The notes beneath the pieces are model-generated. The model did no database searches and was not told where the DNA came from. It was given only the letters and a program-made list of their open reading frames with translations. A DNA stretch of 64,000 bases from Amorphoplanes digitatis (GTDB lineage Bacteria; Actinomycetota; Actinomycetes; Mycobacteriales; Micromonosporaceae), in assembly GCF_014205335.1 (NCBI RefSeq), contig NZ_JACHNH010000001.1, positions 3,652,501 through 3,716,500 on the forward strand. Direction: 5' to 3'. The position numbers were made by a program, and so were the translations under genes. Of this stretch, positions 1-8,762 are shown in pieces (the first letter of the stretch is position 1; the number at the start of each line of letters is the position of its first letter).

Positions 1-1
1 C

Positions 2-1723
2 ACGCCCGGCCACCCGGACTTCATCGCCGAGGTGGAGCGGGCACTCGCCGTCCTCGACGGCGCGGTGCTGGTGCTCTCCGCCGTCGAGGGCGTCCAGGCG
101 CAGACCCGGGTGCTCCTTCGATCGCTGCGCCGCCTGCGCATCCCCACCCTGATCTTCATCAACAAGATCGACCGGGCCGGTGCCCGGACGGACTCCCTGC
201 TCCCCGAGGTCCGGACCCGGCTCGGCGCCGCCGTCGTCGCGATGAACGCCGTACGCGACGCGGGCACCGCCGCGGCCCGCGTCGTGCCCCGGCGGTGGGA
301 GCCACGGGCGGCGGAGACCCTCGCCGACCACGACGACGACCTGCTGGCCCGCCTGGTCGACGGCGCCGAGCCGCCGCCGGCCGAGGTGCGAGGGCTGCTC
401 GCGGAGCAGACCGCCGCCGGGCTGGTGCATCCGGTGTTCTTCGGCTCGGCGACGACCGGCGCGGGCACCGGCGACCTGACCGGCGGCATCGTCTCGCTGC
501 TGCGCCCGCGGGAGGCCACCGGCGGCGGCACCACCGGGCTGGTCTTCGCGATCGAGCGCGGCGCGGGCGGCGAGAAGGTCGCCTACCTGCGCCTGTTCTC
601 CGGCATGCTGCGCGAACGGCAGCGCGTCGTCTTCCGCCGCGCGGCCGGCGCCGGCACCGAGGAGGTCTCCGGCCGCCTCTCGGGCGTCGAGGTCGTCGGC
701 GGCGGGCGCGGGGATCTCACGGCCGGCAGCATCGGCCGGGTGCGCGGCCTGCCCGGCATCCGGGTCGGCGACCGCCTCGGCGCGACCGCCGCGGCAATGA
801 CCCCGCAGTTCTCCCCGCCCGGCATCGAGTCCCTGGTCCGGGCGGCACGGCCGGACGACCAGGCGCGCCTGCACGCGGCGCTGAACATCCTCGCGGACGA
901 GGACCCGCTCATCCGTACCCGCGCGGTGCCGGGCGGCGGCACGTCGGTGCTGCTGTACGGGGCGGTCCAGCGCGAGGTGCTCGCCGACCGCCTCGACCGC
1001 GACTTCGGGGTGGTGGCGGTCTTCGGCGAGATCCGCCCCGTCTACTTCGAACGGGTGACCGGCGCCGGCGAGCACATGATCGCGTTCGACCCCCGCCGCC
1101 CCAACGACTTCTGGGCGACCGTCGGCCTGCGCGTCGAGCCGGGCCCGCCCGGATCGGGCCTGCGGTACGTCCGCGACGTGCAGTGGGGCGCCATCCCGCC
1201 GGCGTTCCACCGGGCGACCGAGGAGGCGGTGCGCAGAACCGCCGAGCAGGGCCTGCACGGCTGGGAGATCCTCGACTGCACGGTGACGGTCATCCGCACC
1301 GGCTACCGGTCGCCGACCTCCTCGGCGGCGGACTTCCGCGGCCTCGCCCCCGTGGTCTTCATGCGCGCACTGCGGGCGGCGGGCACGACGATCTGCGAAC
1401 CCTGCGCGGCGTTCGATCTGGAGGCACCGGCGGACACCCTCAGCGCGGTTCTCGCCATGCTGTCCGGACTCGGCGCCGACGTCACCGGCTCCGACATGGA
1501 TGGAGCGGTCTGTACCGTCACGGGCCGCATGCCGGTTCGGCTGGTTCCCGAGCTCACCGCCGCTCTGCCCGGCCTGACCCGTGGCGAGGGCGCCCTGTGG
1601 AGCCGCCCGGGTCAGGACCGGCCGCTGCGCGGGGCCGCCGTCCGACGGCGGCGGCTCGACGGAAATCCGCTGGACTACGACGAGTACCTGCGCTTCCTCA
1701 GCTCCCGGCTGCCGGTCTCGTGA
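2..1723 (+). CDS. TetM/OtrA-like ribosomal-protection GTPase (5'-truncated)
   Basis: This is the C-terminal part of an EF-G-like translational GTPase of the tetracycline ribosomal-protection family. The window begins inside the G domain: the frame opens with the G3 region (PGHPDFIAEVERAL) and continues to the G4 motif NKIDRAG, as in TetM and OtrA. About the first 75 residues lie left of the window. The visible 573 codons then cover domain II, the EF-G III/V-like region and a C-terminal tail (RFLSSRLPVS). Family members remove tetracycline from the ribosome in the cytosol. Chromosomal relatives are common in actinomycetes and do not always confer resistance. A GTG at 32 could be taken for a start, but the conserved G3 motif lies before it, so it is internal. 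Confidence 0.88.
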   Translation, partial: TPGHPDFIAEVERALAVLDGAVLVLSAVEGVQAQTRVLLRSLRRLRIPTLIFINKIDRAGARTDSLLPEVRTRLGAAVVAMNAVRDAGTAAARVVPRRWEPRAAETLADHDDDLLARLVDGAEPPPAEVRGLLAEQTAAGLVHPVFFGSATTGAGTGDLTGGIVSLLRPREATGGGTTGLVFAIERGAGGEKVAYLRLFSGMLRERQRVVFRRAAGAGTEEVSGRLSGVEVVGGGRGDLTAGSIGRVRGLPGIRVGDRLGATAAAMTPQFSPPGIESLVRAARPDDQARLHAALNILADEDPLIRTRAVPGGGTSVLLYGAVQREVLADRLDRDFGVVAVFGEIRPVYFERVTGAGEHMIAFDPRRPNDFWATVGLRVEPGPPGSGLRYVRDVQWGAIPPAFHRATEEAVRRTAEQGLHGWEILDCTVTVIRTGYRSPTSSAADFRGLAPVVFMRALRAAGTTICEPCAAFDLEAPADTLSAVLAMLSGLGADVTGSDMDGAVCTVTGRMPVRLVPELTAALPGLTRGEGALWSRPGQDRPLRGAAVRRRRLDGNPLDYDEYLRFLSSRLPVS

Positions 1724-1851
1724 TCCACATCGACCCGAACAGAGGCTCGTTCCCGGGGACCGTTTGGGGACCGCACGGTACGCACGCCGGCGTTTCTGTA
1801 CGCCTTCAAGGGCGGCCCGTCGAGAGCGGCTCGTCGTTAGACTTGCCGGCC

Positions 1852-2409
1852 ATGGGACTGCTCATCTTCAGCCTCAACCTCACCCTGGACGGTTGCGTCG
1901 ACCACCAGGAGGGGATCGCCGACGACGAGACTCATGCCTTCTTCACCCGGCTCATGGACGAGGGCGGGGCGATGCTGTGGGGTCGCGTCACCTACGAGAT
2001 GATGGAGAGCTATTGGCCGGCCGTCGCCCGCGGCGACGAGGAGGCGCCGCCGGCCATGCGCGAGTGGGCGGTCAAGCTGGAGGCCAAACCCAAGTACGTG
2101 GTGTCGTCGACGCGCAAGGACTTCCCGTGGGCCAACAGCCACCACGTCGCCGGCGATCTGCGTGAGGGCGTGCAGCAGCTCAAGGACGCGACCCCGGCCG
2201 GTGTCCTCCTCGGAAGCGGCAAGCTCGCGACCGAGCTCGACCGGCTGGACCTGATCGACGAGTACAAGCTGCTCGTCCATCCCAGGATCGCCGGCCACGG
2301 CCCGACGCTGTACCAGGGCGGGCTGCCCGGCACGCGCCGGCTCGAGCTGCTCTCGGCGGAGCCGCTCCGCAACGGCGCGGTGGCCATGCACTACCGCCGC
2401 GCGCGCTGA
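1852..2409 (+). CDS. RibD/DHFR-fold reductase family protein
   Basis: This 185-residue protein resembles the small DHFR-like RibD C-terminal-domain proteins common in actinobacteria. Visible family features are the N-terminal strand LLIFSLNLTLDG, the GRVTYEMMESYWP segment, KYVVSST, the GSGKLATELDRLDLIDEYKLLVHP block and the C-terminal MHYRR strand. Such proteins are assumed to bind NAD(P)H, but few have a known substrate. The ATG at 1852 is chosen because it opens directly on the first beta strand. The same frame runs open far upstream, inside the antisense of the preceding gene, where the sequence is low-complexity and not protein-like. The gene lies 128 bp after the GTPase gene and probably has its own promoter. 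Confidence 0.82.
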   Translation: MGLLIFSLNLTLDGCVDHQEGIADDETHAFFTRLMDEGGAMLWGRVTYEMMESYWPAVARGDEEAPPAMREWAVKLEAKPKYVVSSTRKDFPWANSHHVAGDLREGVQQLKDATPAGVLLGSGKLATELDRLDLIDEYKLLVHPRIAGHGPTLYQGGLPGTRRLELLSAEPLRNGAVAMHYRRAR

Positions 2410-2481
2410 ATCACGGTAGTCCGTCGCCGCCGCAGGGCTGAAGATCGCGTAGCCCACGAGCCGGCGCCCTTCGGGGTGCGA

Positions 2482-2506
2482 CCGAAACTTGCCGAAATCG
2501 ATTTCG
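2482..2506. promoter_or_regulatory. CGAAA/TTTCG operator-like palindrome before the CBM2 protease
   Basis: A perfect 14-bp palindrome, CGAAATCGATTTCG, lies at 2493-2506. It is preceded by a related half-site, CGAAACTTG, at 2483-2491. CGAAA-N-TTTCG elements are known upstream of actinobacterial xylanase and cellulase genes, where LacI-type repressors bind; that comparison is from memory. The site is 80 bp upstream of the secreted CBM2 gene, so control by plant polysaccharide is a reasonable inference. The remainder of 2410-2585 shows only the GGAAGGAGA ribosome-binding site at about 2572-2580. Confidence 0.5.
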
Positions 2507-2585
2507 TGGGTCAGAGTGAGGCTCGATAGATGGATGGTCGTCGATTTACGGCGTCCACCCGGCCGGGGTTCGGAAGGAGACCAGG

Positions 2586-3656
2586 ATGCTTCAACGGGTA
2601 CGCCGTACCGTCGTGGTCGGGGCCGCGCTCGTCACCGTCGTCGCCGGGGCGGCGATCGGCGGGGTGACGTCCGCGCAGGCCGCCGCGGCGGGCTGCCGGG
2701 TGGGCTACACCGTCGGCAGCCAGTGGGGTGGGGGATTCAACGCCGACGTCGCCGTGACCAACCTCGGCGATCCCCTCACCGGCTGGACCCTCCGGTGGTC
2801 GTTCGCCGCCGGTCAGGTGGTGACGCAGGCGTGGAACGCGGTGACCACGCAGAGCGGCTCGGCGGTCACGGCCGTCAACGCCGGCTGGAACGCGAACCTC
2901 GCCACCAACGGCACCGCGACGTTCGGCTTCAACGGCTCGTGGAACAACAGCAGCAACCCCGTGCCGGCGAGCTTCACCCTGAACGGAGTCGTCTGCACCG
3001 GCGCGACCACGCCGGGACCCACCGCCTCGCCGAGCACCCCGCCCACGTCCACGCCGCCCACGTCCACGCCGCCTCAGCGCACCGTGCGCGCCTACTGGCT
3101 GCGGCCCACCGACGTTGCGTACGACCAGCGGTACGTCGACGGCATCGCCACCGTGATGCGTGAGGCGCAGAGGTACTACCGGCAGGAGCTCGGCAAGACG
3201 TTCACCCTCAACGACCCGGTCGTCGAGGTCGTCAACGGCGACCACCCCCGCTCGTGGTACGAGAACACGCCGAACGGCAACGAGTGCTACTGGTGGGTCG
3301 TCTTCAACATGCAGCAGGAGCTCCTGCGCAAACTCTCCCTGCGCGCGCCGGACAGCCGCTGGATCAACGTCGGCGAGATCAGCGCCGAGGCATCCTGCTC
3401 GGGAGGCGGAGGTGGCGGCGGCTGGGTCATCCTCAGTGGCCACGACGCCGACGGCGCGGCGGGCATCAACGGCCCGATGAACCGCTGGTACGGCGGCATG
3501 GTCCACGAGCTCGGGCACGCCTTCGGCCTGCCGGACTCGACCTCGACCGACGGCACCCCGATGTCCGCCTCCTTCTACAGCTACCCGAACACGCACTTCA
3601 GCCAGGCGCAGAAGCAGGGCATCCTGAACGGCCCGTACGGCGGCTTCCTGTCCTGA
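2586..3656 (+). CDS. Secreted CBM2-linked zinc metalloprotease (M7-like motif)
   Basis: This 356-residue secreted protein starts with a signal peptide (about residues 1-34, ending AQAAAA). A cellulose-binding family 2 module follows at about 37-138, with typical CxVGYTVGSQWGGGFNADVAVTN and GWTLRWSF features and bracketing cysteines. A Pro/Thr/Ser linker spans about 140-162, and a C-terminal domain carries HELGHAFGLPD at residues 307-317. HExxHxxGxxD is a metzincin-like motif with aspartate as third zinc ligand, as in snapalysin (M7). A Cys/Gly-rich loop precedes it. The enzyme is predicted to cleave protein while anchored to plant cell-wall polysaccharide. The ATG is supported by GGAAGGAGA about six bases upstream. 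A hairpin follows the stop codon. The protease substrate is unknown. Confidence 0.82.
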   Translation: MLQRVRRTVVVGAALVTVVAGAAIGGVTSAQAAAAGCRVGYTVGSQWGGGFNADVAVTNLGDPLTGWTLRWSFAAGQVVTQAWNAVTTQSGSAVTAVNAGWNANLATNGTATFGFNGSWNNSSNPVPASFTLNGVVCTGATTPGPTASPSTPPTSTPPTSTPPQRTVRAYWLRPTDVAYDQRYVDGIATVMREAQRYYRQELGKTFTLNDPVVEVVNGDHPRSWYENTPNGNECYWWVVFNMQQELLRKLSLRAPDSRWINVGEISAEASCSGGGGGGGWVILSGHDADGAAGINGPMNRWYGGMVHELGHAFGLPDSTSTDGTPMSASFYSYPNTHFSQAQKQGILNGPYGGFLS

Positions 3657-3713
3657 CACGGCCACTGATCGGCGGATCGGGGGATACCCGGTCCGCCGAT
3701 CCGCCGAGTGTCA
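3654..3713. terminator. Nested hairpin terminator after the CBM2 protease
   Basis: The core is ATCGGCGGA (3668-3676) pairing with TCCGCCGAT (3692-3700). Inside it, CGGG (3678-3681) pairs with CCCG (3687-3690). An outer TGACAC/GTGTCA pair (3654-3659 and 3708-3713) includes the stop codon. There is no U-tract, as is usual in actinobacteria. Confidence 0.7.
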
Positions 3714-3753
3714 GCGACTCACGCGTGTCCGTTTCGTCACTATCGTGGTGCCC

Positions 3754-4683
3754 ATGACCGATCAGTTCGAACTCGTCGGAGCCGACCGCGTCACCGCCAT
3801 CGCCCGGGGTGCGCAGAAGTGGAAGACCAGGCTGAGGATCGGCTTTCACCCGACCCCTTCCGAGTACAAGCGGTGGCTGCCGAGGCTGCCCACCCCGTGG
3901 TTCACGCGGGTGTTCCACTCCGGGGGCAAGGGCCTGCCGTCGTATCTCGGCAACGACGCGATCTCCCGCCTGCCGGACCGCACGATCCGGCACATCAGCT
4001 ACAAGGACCGGGTCGGCGCGACCGCGATCACCGCGTTCCTCGACTCCATCCCGGCCGGGACCGAGGTGTGGCTGACCTGGCATCACGAGGGCGACATCGA
4101 CTGGGCCGGCGACATCGGCGGCTACCTCGCCTACTGGAAGCTGCTGCGCCGGACGGTCGACGCCCATCCGGCCCGGCCGAACGTCACCCTGATCAACGTG
4201 CACACCCTGTACGCCTCGCGGTACAAGCGCCGCGAGATGGACTGGCGCCGGTTCATGGTGCCGGACCTCGCCGACGTCGACAGCTGGGACTGTTACCGGT
4301 CGGCCGGCGTCAACGCCTACGAGGCGCCCGAGGCCCTGCTCGGCCTGCCCATCGCGGCGCGGCACGAGTTCGGCGTGCGCACCCACATCACGGAGTTCGG
4401 CACCCATCCGACCGACTGGGACACCGACGGCACCTGGCAGGCCATCTGGTACCGCGAGGCGTGCGCCTACCTGGACCGGGCCGGCGTGGAAGCGGTCGGA
4501 TTCTGGTGCAACGCCGACGGCCAGTTCGACTACCGCCCGACCAAGCCGCGGGTGCTGGAGGAGTGGCGGGCGCTGATGAACCGGTACAACGCCCCGATCG
4601 GCGCGCGTCAGGCGGCGACCGCGGTCGTGCGGCCGAGGAGGGTGGGGATCTCGGAGGGCCAGAGGGGTGCGGAGAACAGGTAG
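3754..4683 (+). CDS. GH26-like TIM-barrel protein, no signal peptide
   Basis: This 309-residue protein resembles the glycoside-hydrolase-26-like TIM barrels found in actinobacteria. The segment VWLTWHHEGDID (about residue 105) matches the strand bearing the acid/base glutamate after a histidine (WHHE). The segment THITEFGTHPTDWD (about 210) matches the strand with the candidate nucleophile glutamate. GFWCNADGQFDY near the end is the usual final barrel strand. No signal peptide is visible, so either it is cytosolic or the family assignment does not imply a polysaccharidase. A GTG nine bases upstream (3745) is an alternative start. The last 76 bases overlap the tail of the convergent GGDEF-EAL gene. 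Confidence 0.65.
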   Translation: MTDQFELVGADRVTAIARGAQKWKTRLRIGFHPTPSEYKRWLPRLPTPWFTRVFHSGGKGLPSYLGNDAISRLPDRTIRHISYKDRVGATAITAFLDSIPAGTEVWLTWHHEGDIDWAGDIGGYLAYWKLLRRTVDAHPARPNVTLINVHTLYASRYKRREMDWRRFMVPDLADVDSWDCYRSAGVNAYEAPEALLGLPIAARHEFGVRTHITEFGTHPTDWDTDGTWQAIWYREACAYLDRAGVEAVGFWCNADGQFDYRPTKPRVLEEWRALMNRYNAPIGARQAATAVVRPRRVGISEGQRGAENR

Positions 4684-7628
4684 CCCTGGCCGTACGGGCA
4701 GCCCATCAGGTCGAGGAGTTCGCGCTGGGCGCCGTCCTCGATGCCCTCGGCCACGACCGTCAGGTCGAGGTTGTGTGCCAGCGTGACGATCGCGTCGACC
4801 AGGGCGCGTTGCTGGCGGCTGGCCAGGATGTCGTCGATGAAGGACTTGTCGATCTTCAGGACGTCGACGGGCATGTGGCGCAGGTAGCTCAGCGAGGAGT
4901 AGCCGGTGCCGAAGTCGTCGATGGCGATTCGGACGCCGAGCGCGCGCAGCTCCTTCAGGTCGGCCCAGACCTGGTCGGCGTCGTGGAGTACCAGGCTTTC
5001 GGTGATCTCCAGCAGCAGCCATTCGGGGCGGGCGCCGGCGTCGTCGAGGGCCCGGCGGACCTGGTCGACGAAGCCGGGCTGGCGGAACTGGCGGGGTGAG
5101 ACGTTGACGCTGACGTAGCGCAGCGGGAGGTCCGGGTCCGCGGCGCGCCACGAGGCGAACTGTTGCAGCGCCTCGCGCAGCACCCAGGCGCCGATGCTCA
5201 CGACGGCGCCGCTCTCCTCGGCGAGTTCGATGAAGTGTGCCGGGCCCAGCGAGCCGCGCTCGGGGTGCTGCCAGCGCAGCAGCGACTCGACGCCGACGAC
5301 TTCGCGGGTGCTCACGTCGACGATCGGCTGGTACTGGAGCACGAACTGCTCGTCGTCGATCGCCTCGAGCAGCGAGGTGCGCAGCGCGAGCCGCTCGACC
5401 ATCTCCGTGTGCAGCTCGTTGCGGTAGCGCCGCCAGGTGGCCTTGCCGACGCCCTTGGCCAGGTAGAGGGCCAGATCGGCGTGGCGCAGCAGCTCGGTCG
5501 GGCTGGCCGCCTCGTGGCTGGTGGCGACGCCGACGCTGCCCGCGCCGCCGAGCAGGTGCGTGCCGCCGAGGCCGTCGCTGACCTCGACCGGCTCGGAGAG
5601 CGCCAGGACGATGCGCTCGGCGACCTCCTCGGCCGCGGCCGGGTCGGTGGCGTCCTCGATGAGGATGGCGAACTCGTCGCCGCCCATCCGGGCCGCCATG
5701 TTCGACGCTCCGATGGCGTTCGTGATCCGCTCGCCGATGGCGATCAGCAACTGGTCGCCGACCGCGTGCCCGAGGGTGTCGTTGACACCCTTGAAGTCGT
5801 CGAGGTCGATGAAGAGGACGCCGATCTTGGCCGCGTCCTGTTCGGACCGCACGAACGACTGCTCCAGGCGGTCGCGGAACAGCATCCGGTTGGCGAGCCC
5901 GGTGAGCCCGTCGTGGAAGGCCTGGTGTGCCAGGTCGTTCTCCAGGCGCCGGCGTTCGGTGACGTCCCGGATGGTCAGGACGAGGCCGGCGACGGTCGGG
6001 TCGTCCCGCAGGTCGCGGGCGGCGCACTCGACCTGGCGCAGCCGCCGGTCGGCGCAGACCACGGTGAGGTCGGCGGCCTCCGGCCCGCCGTCGCCCGAGC
6101 GGGCCAGGTCCAGGGTGCGGGCCAGGGCGGCGCGGTGGGTGTCGGCGATCAGGCCGGACAGCGGTTGGCCGGGCAGCTCGGTCCAGCCGAGGACGGTGGT
6201 CGCGGACGGGCTCGCGTACCGGATCCGGTCGTCGTCGCCGACGATCAGGATGACGTCGGACGCGCTCTGGATCAGGGTCCGGAAGTAGGCCTCGCCGTCG
6301 CGCCGGCTGATCTCGCCGGCCAGGCCGATCCGCTCGACCACCAGGGTGACCTGGTCGAACAGGGCCCGTACCGCGGGCATCACGGCGTGCAGGACCGAGT
6401 CCGGCGCCGACAGGTGCATCGTGGCCAGCCGCGGCGGGCTGCCCGGCCGGATCACCCCGGCACGCAGGGCGAGGCCGGAGCCGTCACCGGGCGCGGGCAC
6501 CAGGCTGATGCCCGCCTCGGCCGCCGCGGCCGGGTCGAGCGGCACCGACTCTTCGGCGGTCAGGCGGTAGTGTCGTCCGGCCGGCATGAGCTCGCCGATC
6601 GCGGTCCCTATCGCCGCCCTGATTTCGTCCTCGGTCGTCGCGGCCGAGAGCGCGGCGTTGGCGCGGCGCAGGGCGCTCTCGCGCAGGTTGGTCTGGCGCT
6701 GGTCGGCGAGCAGCCCGTAGACCCGGCCCATCACCAGCAGGAAGATCAGCGCCGAGACGGCCGCGATGACGGGCGCGTTGGTGACGCCGCCGTCGAAGTG
6801 CTGTGCGAGCAGGACGGCCGGGGCGATCAGCGCGGCGGCGGCCAGCAGTACCAGGCGGCGTCCGCCGGTCTCGACGTTGTCCGTGCTGGGGGCGGTGTGC
6901 TCGGTGAGCCGGGTCATCGACGGGTGCAGCGCGGCGTATCCGGCGGCGAAGTAGAAGGCGACCCAGCCGAGGTAGACGGGGCCACCGATGGCCCAGTCGC
7001 CGTCGAGGCGGGCCATGCCGTAGACGACGTCGGAGATCAGCGCGCCGACGATGCTCACGGACAACAGGCGTACCGCGAGCGGCTTGCGGCCCGGGGCGGT
7101 GAGCAGGCGCAACATCAGGGCGAGGGCCAGCACGTCGCCGAGCGGGTACCCGATGGCGATCGCCTTCTCCTGGAGTGTCAGGTCGGCGACCTTGACGTAG
7201 GGCACGATCAGGTAGATCCAGGCGAGCAGCCCGAGGCTGACCGTCGGCAGGAGCGCATCGAGCAGCGCGGCCCGGTTCGCGTTGCCCGAGCGGCTCCGGA
7301 TGAAGATTGTCAGCGCGGCCGCGAGCGGCGGGTAGACAAGCAGGTAGAAAACGTCGGACGGACCGGGGAACGGGGTGACCAGACCCATCGCGTCCTGGAT
7401 GTAGGTGAGCGTGTCGCCGAAGACGTAGCAGACCAGGGCGACGGCGAGCAGATACCACGGCAGGCGGCGCGCGGGCCGGTTCGCCCGGACACCCACGACG
7501 ATCGCCGCGGCGCCGGAGAGCCCGATCAGCCCCCACGTGAAGGGGTGCCCCGCCGGCCAGGCGTAGTTGGCGGCGGTCAGCACGGCCATCCATACGGTGA
7601 AGCACGCGCGAGCGGGTCGCGTGGTCAT
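4608..7628 (-). CDS. Membrane-bound PAS-GGDEF-EAL c-di-GMP signalling protein
   Basis: The product is 1006 residues. The first ~300 form a multi-helix membrane sensor (eight to ten hydrophobic segments, starting ACFTVWMAVLTAANYAW). A GAF-like or linker region and a PAS domain follow at about 460-570 (FRTLIQSASDVILIVGDDDRIRYASPSATTVLGW). The diguanylate cyclase domain has the active-site signature GGDEF at 649-653. The phosphodiesterase domain has E781 in ESL in place of EAL, with the other catalytic motifs intact (SVNVSPRQF, LLLEITES, DDFGTGYSSLSYL, KIDKSFI, VVAEGIE). Both catalytic domains look potentially active. The protein would make and/or degrade cyclic di-GMP in response to a membrane or PAS-bound signal. 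It reads leftward alone and overlaps the 3' end of the preceding convergent gene. Confidence 0.92.
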   Translation of the reverse strand: MTTRPARACFTVWMAVLTAANYAWPAGHPFTWGLIGLSGAAAIVVGVRANRPARRLPWYLLAVALVCYVFGDTLTYIQDAMGLVTPFPGPSDVFYLLVYPPLAAALTIFIRSRSGNANRAALLDALLPTVSLGLLAWIYLIVPYVKVADLTLQEKAIAIGYPLGDVLALALMLRLLTAPGRKPLAVRLLSVSIVGALISDVVYGMARLDGDWAIGGPVYLGWVAFYFAAGYAALHPSMTRLTEHTAPSTDNVETGGRRLVLLAAAALIAPAVLLAQHFDGGVTNAPVIAAVSALIFLLVMGRVYGLLADQRQTNLRESALRRANAALSAATTEDEIRAAIGTAIGELMPAGRHYRLTAEESVPLDPAAAAEAGISLVPAPGDGSGLALRAGVIRPGSPPRLATMHLSAPDSVLHAVMPAVRALFDQVTLVVERIGLAGEISRRDGEAYFRTLIQSASDVILIVGDDDRIRYASPSATTVLGWTELPGQPLSGLIADTHRAALARTLDLARSGDGGPEAADLTVVCADRRLRQVECAARDLRDDPTVAGLVLTIRDVTERRRLENDLAHQAFHDGLTGLANRMLFRDRLEQSFVRSEQDAAKIGVLFIDLDDFKGVNDTLGHAVGDQLLIAIGERITNAIGASNMAARMGGDEFAILIEDATDPAAAEEVAERIVLALSEPVEVSDGLGGTHLLGGAGSVGVATSHEAASPTELLRHADLALYLAKGVGKATWRRYRNELHTEMVERLALRTSLLEAIDDEQFVLQYQPIVDVSTREVVGVESLLRWQHPERGSLGPAHFIELAEESGAVVSIGAWVLREALQQFASWRAADPDLPLRYVSVNVSPRQFRQPGFVDQVRRALDDAGARPEWLLLEITESLVLHDADQVWADLKELRALGVRIAIDDFGTGYSSLSYLRHMPVDVLKIDKSFIDDILASRQQRALVDAIVTLAHNLDLTVVAEGIEDGAQRELLDLMGCPYGQGYLFSAPLWPSEIPTLLGRTTAVAA

Positions 7629-7715
7629 TCGGGCTCCGATCGGAAGGCGGCCTGACAGCTTTCCGTTCGGTGTGTGATCACCCCGGCTGAACGCGAAGGA
7701 TCCTTCGCAACCGGA

Positions 7716-8762
7716 TTACGCCCAGGGCTCGGTGCCGGTGGTGACGGTGCGGTCGGTGTCGGCGGCCTCCTCGACGGCGAGCGCGATCAGGTGGTCCTGC
7801 GCGCCGTCGGCCAGCGGGTACGGCGCCTCGGCCTCGCCGCGGACCCACGCGGCGGTGGCGTCGAGCAGCGTCGCGATGGCGATCTCCTCGTCGCTCCAGC
7901 GCCGCCCGGGGTACGGGTTGCGGTAGAGCACCTCCCCGCCGTACGTGATCGTGTCGGTGTCGAAGCCGTCCAGGTCCAGGTCGTAGCCGGTCTGCCGGCG
8001 TACCAGAGGCGTGCGCACGACCGTGCGCGGCGCGGGCAGCCGGACCACCTCGTCGTCGCGGAGCTCGCCGTGGCTGCCGCGGACCAGCAGGCGGCGGAAG
8101 CGCAGCTGGTTGTGCCACTGGTTGGTGGTGAAGTCGTAGAGCCCGGAGCGCCCGTCGCCGAAGTCGAGGGTGGCGATGGTCGTGGTCGCGGGTTTCGGGT
8201 CGGTGTCGTCGGTCCAGCCGTCGCGGGTCAGCAGGTCGAGCAGCGGCGCGGTGGTGCGGCTCGCGCGCACGCTCACCGCTCCGCGACCGGCACCGAGGAT
8301 GCCGCGGATCAGCGAGACCGCGTGGTACTGGTGTGTCGAGGAGACCTGCACCTGGGTGGGCGTGCCGATGAGGCCGCCGCGCACGGCCGCTTGCCGGGCG
8401 GCGTGCGCGGGCATCAGCAGGTACTGCTCGGCCACCTGCACCAGCCCGGACGCGCCGACGGCGGCCCACAGCTCCCGCAGCCCGGCGACGTCCGGCGCCG
8501 GGGGAGTCTCGGCCAGCACGGGCAGGCCGCGCTCGACCGCCTCGACGATCAGCCCGGGGCCGGCCTGCCAGGACACGGCGGTCACCACGAAGTCCGGCGC
8601 GGCGCCGGCCACGCACTCGGCCAGCGAGCGATACGTCGGCACGGGCAGGTCGCGCGGGCTGCGGACCACCGCGCCGACACACTCCAGGCCGGGCATGCCG
8701 GCCGCGATCCGCCAGAACATCTCGGCGCGCCATCCGGCGCCCACCACCGCGAACGAGGTCAC
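7716..8762 (-). CDS. Gfo/Idh/MocA-family oxidoreductase
   Basis: This 348-residue NAD(P)-dependent oxidoreductase has an N-terminal Rossmann fold (FAVVGAGWRAEMFWRIA). The family's conserved EKP-type triad appears as AETPPAP, with Thr in place of the usual Lys at residue 87. This may alter catalysis. The C-terminal Gfo/Idh substrate domain contains the STHQYHAVSLIR segment. Members oxidise sugars, inositols or related polyols. It starts with GTG, and its first bases overlap the stop codon of the upstream LacI gene (GTGA, 8759-8762). The two are therefore translationally coupled, and LacI probably controls its own operon. The divergent GH30 gene suggests the substrate is a sugar released by that glycosidase. 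Confidence 0.8.
   Translation of the reverse strand: MTSFAVVGAGWRAEMFWRIAAGMPGLECVGAVVRSPRDLPVPTYRSLAECVAGAAPDFVVTAVSWQAGPGLIVEAVERGLPVLAETPPAPDVAGLRELWAAVGASGLVQVAEQYLLMPAHAARQAAVRGGLIGTPTQVQVSSTHQYHAVSLIRGILGAGRGAVSVRASRTTAPLLDLLTRDGWTDDTDPKPATTTIATLDFGDGRSGLYDFTTNQWHNQLRFRRLLVRGSHGELRDDEVVRLPAPRTVVRTPLVRRQTGYDLDLDGFDTDTITYGGEVLYRNPYPGRRWSDEEIAIATLLDATAAWVRGEAEAPYPLADGAQDHLIALAVEEAADTDRTVTTGTEPWA

Noticed and set aside
2..1723. A recently acquired tetracycline resistance gene
   Set aside because: Base composition matches the neighbours and no mobile element adjoins it; such genes are often native in actinomycetes.
5163..7655. Very long open frame antisense to the GGDEF-EAL gene
   Set aside because: It is low-complexity Gly/Arg/Val/Asp sequence typical of the reverse complement of GC-rich genes; the opposite strand has clear domains.
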